DNA of 25,968 nucleotides. It comes from CAYJIL01 sp964370235. GTDB lineage: Bacteria > Bacteroidota > Bacteroidia > Bacteroidales > Rikenellaceae. Positions 24,112-25,968 of the stretch are shown here, piece by piece. The stretch's first letter is position 1; every line of letters starts with the position of its first letter. Location: positions 1 through 25,968 of the forward strand of contig CAYJIL010000025.1 of NCBI GenBank assembly GCA_964370235.1. The letters are read 5' to 3'. The notes below the pieces were generated by a model. The model made no database searches. It was not told where the DNA came from and worked only from the letters and a program-made list of their open reading frames with translations. The position numbers were made by a program, and so were the translations under genes.

Positions 24112-24666
24112 ATGAAATCTACACTTGTAAATATGGTTACTGTTCTAATGCTTGTAACCCTTGTTGCCTCAACATCTGTTGGTATGGTATATCAGTTAAC
24201 GGCAGGTCCTATTGCTGCGGCTACCGAGGCTAAAACACAAAATGCTATTGCAGCTGTTTTGCCCGAGTTTGAGACTCTTTCTCAGCCCAAAACCATCGAA
24301 ATTGATGGTGGTGAGCTCACTGTGTATGAGGCTAGCAAAGGCAGCGAAGTGGTTGGTTGGGCAATCGAGACTTTCACAAAAGAGGGTTTTTCGGGCGAAA
24401 TAAAGTTAATGGTTGGTTTTGCTGCCGATAAATCTATTAATAACGTTGCTGTTATTTCACATAACGAAACGCCGGGTCTTGGCGACAAGATTCAACCCGA
24501 GAAGAGCAACTTTAGTGTTCAGTTCCAAGGTAAAAAACCTACCGATTTCAAATTGAGTGTAAAGAAAGATGGTGGTGATGTAGACGCTATCACAGCCTCT
24601 ACTATTACATCTCGTGCATATTGCGATGCTATCGAAAGAGCATACGGCGTAATTGCATCAAACTAA
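24112..24666 (+). CDS. rnfG: Rnf complex subunit RnfG
   Basis: RnfG is a periplasm-facing subunit with an N-terminal membrane helix (about 7-28) and an FMN-binding domain. The 184-residue protein has the family segment ISHNETPGLGDKI (from about 116) and a C-terminal DAITASTITSRA motif. By analogy with the S/T-G-A-T site of relatives, the flavinylated residue is probably Thr164. The motif reads T-A-S-T instead of S-G-A-T, a variation that I believe is common in Bacteroidales. The gene lies 6 bases after rnfD. Confidence 0.94.
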   Translation: MKSTLVNMVTVLMLVTLVASTSVGMVYQLTAGPIAAATEAKTQNAIAAVLPEFETLSQPKTIEIDGGELTVYEASKGSEVVGWAIETFTKEGFSGEIKLMVGFAADKSINNVAVISHNETPGLGDKIQPEKSNFSVQFQGKKPTDFKLSVKKDGGDVDAITASTITSRAYCDAIERAYGVIASN

Positions 24667-24680
24667 TACGTAAGAAGATT

Positions 24681-25268
24681 ATGAGTAAGATAAATCTACT
24701 AACAAGAGGGATAATCAAAGAGAATCCCGTCTTTGTGCTTCTGCTGGGAATGTGTCCTACGCTTGGTACTACCACCTCTGCCATTAATGGTATGAGTATG
24801 GGTATTGCAACTATGTTTGTGCTTATTATGTCTAACGTGGCAATATCGCTAATTAAGAGCTTCATTCCAGACAAAGTGCGTATTCCTGCATTTATTGTAG
24901 TAATTGCATCGTTCGTAACAATTGTTCAGCTATGTATGCAGGCATATTTGCCAGCTTTGTATGAGACACTAGGTGTGTTCATACCGCTTATCGTGGTAAA
25001 CTGTATTATCCTAGGTCGTGCCGAGGCATTTGCATCGAAGAGCAATCCACTAGATGCTGCCCTTGATGGTATTGGTATAGGTTTGGGTTTCATTCTTGCC
25101 CTTACACTGCTTGGTGCTGCTCGTGAACTGCTAGGTAGCTATTCAATTTTTGGCTTTAAGCTAATCGAGGGTGATGGTATGCTTGCCTTTGTGCTTGCGC
25201 CGGGAGCGTTCCTTGCGCTAGGTTATCTACTAGTGCTATTCAACAAATTTTCAAAATCTAAAGCGTAG
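24681..25268 (+). CDS. rnfE: Rnf complex subunit RnfE
   Basis: RnfE is a six-helix inner-membrane subunit that, with RnfA, holds an intramembrane Fe-S cluster in the Rnf/Nqr core. The 195-residue protein begins MSKINLLTRGIIKENPVFVL and contains the diagnostic GMCPTLGTTT segment, whose Cys is a cluster ligand, and a second Cys in VVNCIILGRAEAFA. An upstream in-frame start at 24621 would overlap rnfG and is rejected; the ATG at 24681 follows the rnfG stop by 14 bases. Confidence 0.95.
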   Translation: MSKINLLTRGIIKENPVFVLLLGMCPTLGTTTSAINGMSMGIATMFVLIMSNVAISLIKSFIPDKVRIPAFIVVIASFVTIVQLCMQAYLPALYETLGVFIPLIVVNCIILGRAEAFASKSNPLDAALDGIGIGLGFILALTLLGAARELLGSYSIFGFKLIEGDGMLAFVLAPGAFLALGYLLVLFNKFSKSKA

Positions 25269-25273
25269 ATATT

Positions 25274-25846
25274 ATGGAGTATATAGTAATTATTATAGGT
25301 GCTATCTTTGTTAACAACATAGTACTATCGCAGTTTTTGGGTATTTGTCCTTTCTTGGGTGTATCTAACAACGTCTCTACTTCGCTAGGTATGGGTGGCG
25401 CAGTAACTTTTGTAATGACAATTGCTGCTATTGTGGCATACCTTATACAATACTACGTTCTAGTTCCGCTAGAGATTGAGTATATGCAAACTATTGTCTT
25501 TATCTTGGTTATTGCATCGCTAGTGCAAATGGTAGAGATTATGCTAAAGAAACTTAGTCCATCTCTATATCAGGCGCTAGGTATCTTCCTACCCCTAATT
25601 ACAACTAACTGTGCAGTGCTTGGTGTTGCAATTCTTTTGGTACAAAAAGAGTTTACGCTACTACAAAGTGTTGTGTATGCAATAGCTTCGGCAGTGGGCT
25701 TTACGCTTGCTATGGTGTTGTTTGCTGGTCTTCGTGCCAAAATAGAGCATGTCGATATTCCTGCTGCAATGAAAGGTATTCCAATCGCTCTTATTACTGC
25801 TAGTATTCTAGCTATGGCGTTCATGGGATTCTCGGGCTTGGTGTAG
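25274..25846 (+). CDS. rnfA: Rnf complex subunit RnfA
   Basis: RnfA pairs with RnfE as an inverted six-helix membrane protein carrying the shared Fe-S cluster. The 190-residue protein has the expected SQFLGICPFLGVS segment and the second Cys in ITTNCAVLGVAIL. It is the last gene of the operon, 5 bases after rnfE, and a strong terminator follows. Confidence 0.96.
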   Translation: MEYIVIIIGAIFVNNIVLSQFLGICPFLGVSNNVSTSLGMGGAVTFVMTIAAIVAYLIQYYVLVPLEIEYMQTIVFILVIASLVQMVEIMLKKLSPSLYQALGIFLPLITTNCAVLGVAILLVQKEFTLLQSVVYAIASAVGFTLAMVLFAGLRAKIEHVDIPAAMKGIPIALITASILAMAFMGFSGLV

Positions 25847-25870
25847 TCGAGGTTAATAAAGCAAAAATAT

Positions 25871-25913
25871 ATAGGGTGTTTCGATTTTGGTCGAAACACC
25901 CTATGTGTTTTTA
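25871..25913 (+). terminator. Terminator of the nadE-rnf operon
   Basis: Perfect 14-base arms (ATAGGGTGTTTCGA and its complement) enclose a 6-base loop and are followed by GTGTTTTT on the plus strand, 25 bases after rnfA. An A-rich stretch before it on the other strand could let it work both ways. Confidence 0.92.
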
Positions 25914-25924
25914 TATAGTATGAC

Positions 25925-25968
25925 TTATAATCTTCCCAAAACTGAGTTTAGATCTGTTTTTGCGGAGT
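25925..25968 (-). CDS. Possible 3' end of a convergent gene at the window edge
   Basis: On the minus strand an open frame enters from the right edge and ends at a TAA at 25925-25927, with the last residues S-A-K-T-D-L-N-S-V-L-G-R-L. A convergent gene sharing the rnf terminator would be plausible, but fourteen codons cannot prove a gene or identify it. Confidence 0.25.
   Translation of the reverse strand, partial: SAKTDLNSVLGRL

Noticed and set aside
1..25968. CRISPR arrays, tRNA or rRNA genes, insertion sequences
   Set aside because: Reading both strands showed no regularly spaced repeats, cloverleaf-type sequence, rRNA or transposase.

Overview
The window looks like a chromosomal segment of a member of the Bacteroidales, probably a gut or host-associated strain known from a metagenome assembly. 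The support is: TAnnTTTG-type -7 promoter elements in front of most transcription units, near absence of Shine-Dalgarno sites, an N-terminal TPR/membrane/HTH regulator of the kind common in this order, the rpsU-xer-hpf gene trio, a one-chain glycyl-tRNA synthetase and an rseC-rnfBCDGEA cluster. Two runs of exactly 100 N (17973-18072 and 21625-21724) are scaffold joins, not biology. The species cannot be named from the sequence. CTA is a favoured leucine codon even in groEL and glyS, which may help identify the lineage.

Layout. 1-3768 (all minus) is an AT-rich accessory block: a membrane-spanning TPR regulator, a small secreted DUF3244-like protein, a C10 (streptopain-type) cysteine protease lipoprotein, and the first codons of another exported protein at the left edge. 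3947-7788 (minus) holds groES-groEL and, separated from it by a clear terminator, kdsD-lptB of lipopolysaccharide synthesis and export. 8050-12596 (plus) is recQ-rsmA-DUF1573-glycosyltransferase, tightly spaced. 12677-14164 (minus) is rpsU-xerC/D-hpf. 14483-17281 (plus) is glyS, an outer-membrane beta-barrel protein and an AlkD-like HEAT protein. 17341-18590 (minus) is one AI-2E-family permease, interrupted only by an assembly gap. 18723-25846 (plus) is nadE-rseC-rnfBCDGEA, ending at a strong hairpin.

How the genes fit together. The right-hand operon joins NAD synthesis (nadE) with the Rnf complex, which transfers electrons between ferredoxin and NAD and couples this to ion transport. The most unusual gene-level observation is in that operon: NadE keeps an intact synthetase domain, but its glutaminase domain has Gly155 where the catalytic cysteine belongs, so the enzyme may depend on free ammonia. 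Other points worth attention are a canonical Shine-Dalgarno site in front of hpf in a genome that otherwise lacks them, a long structured leader before rpsU, and the regulator/DUF3244/C10-protease block, which may be a surface or periplasmic proteolysis module.

I found no CRISPR array, tRNA, rRNA, transposase or prophage gene. Most of the window is core housekeeping sequence. No clearly new multi-gene system is evident; the NadE variant and the left-hand protease block are the best candidates for something undescribed.
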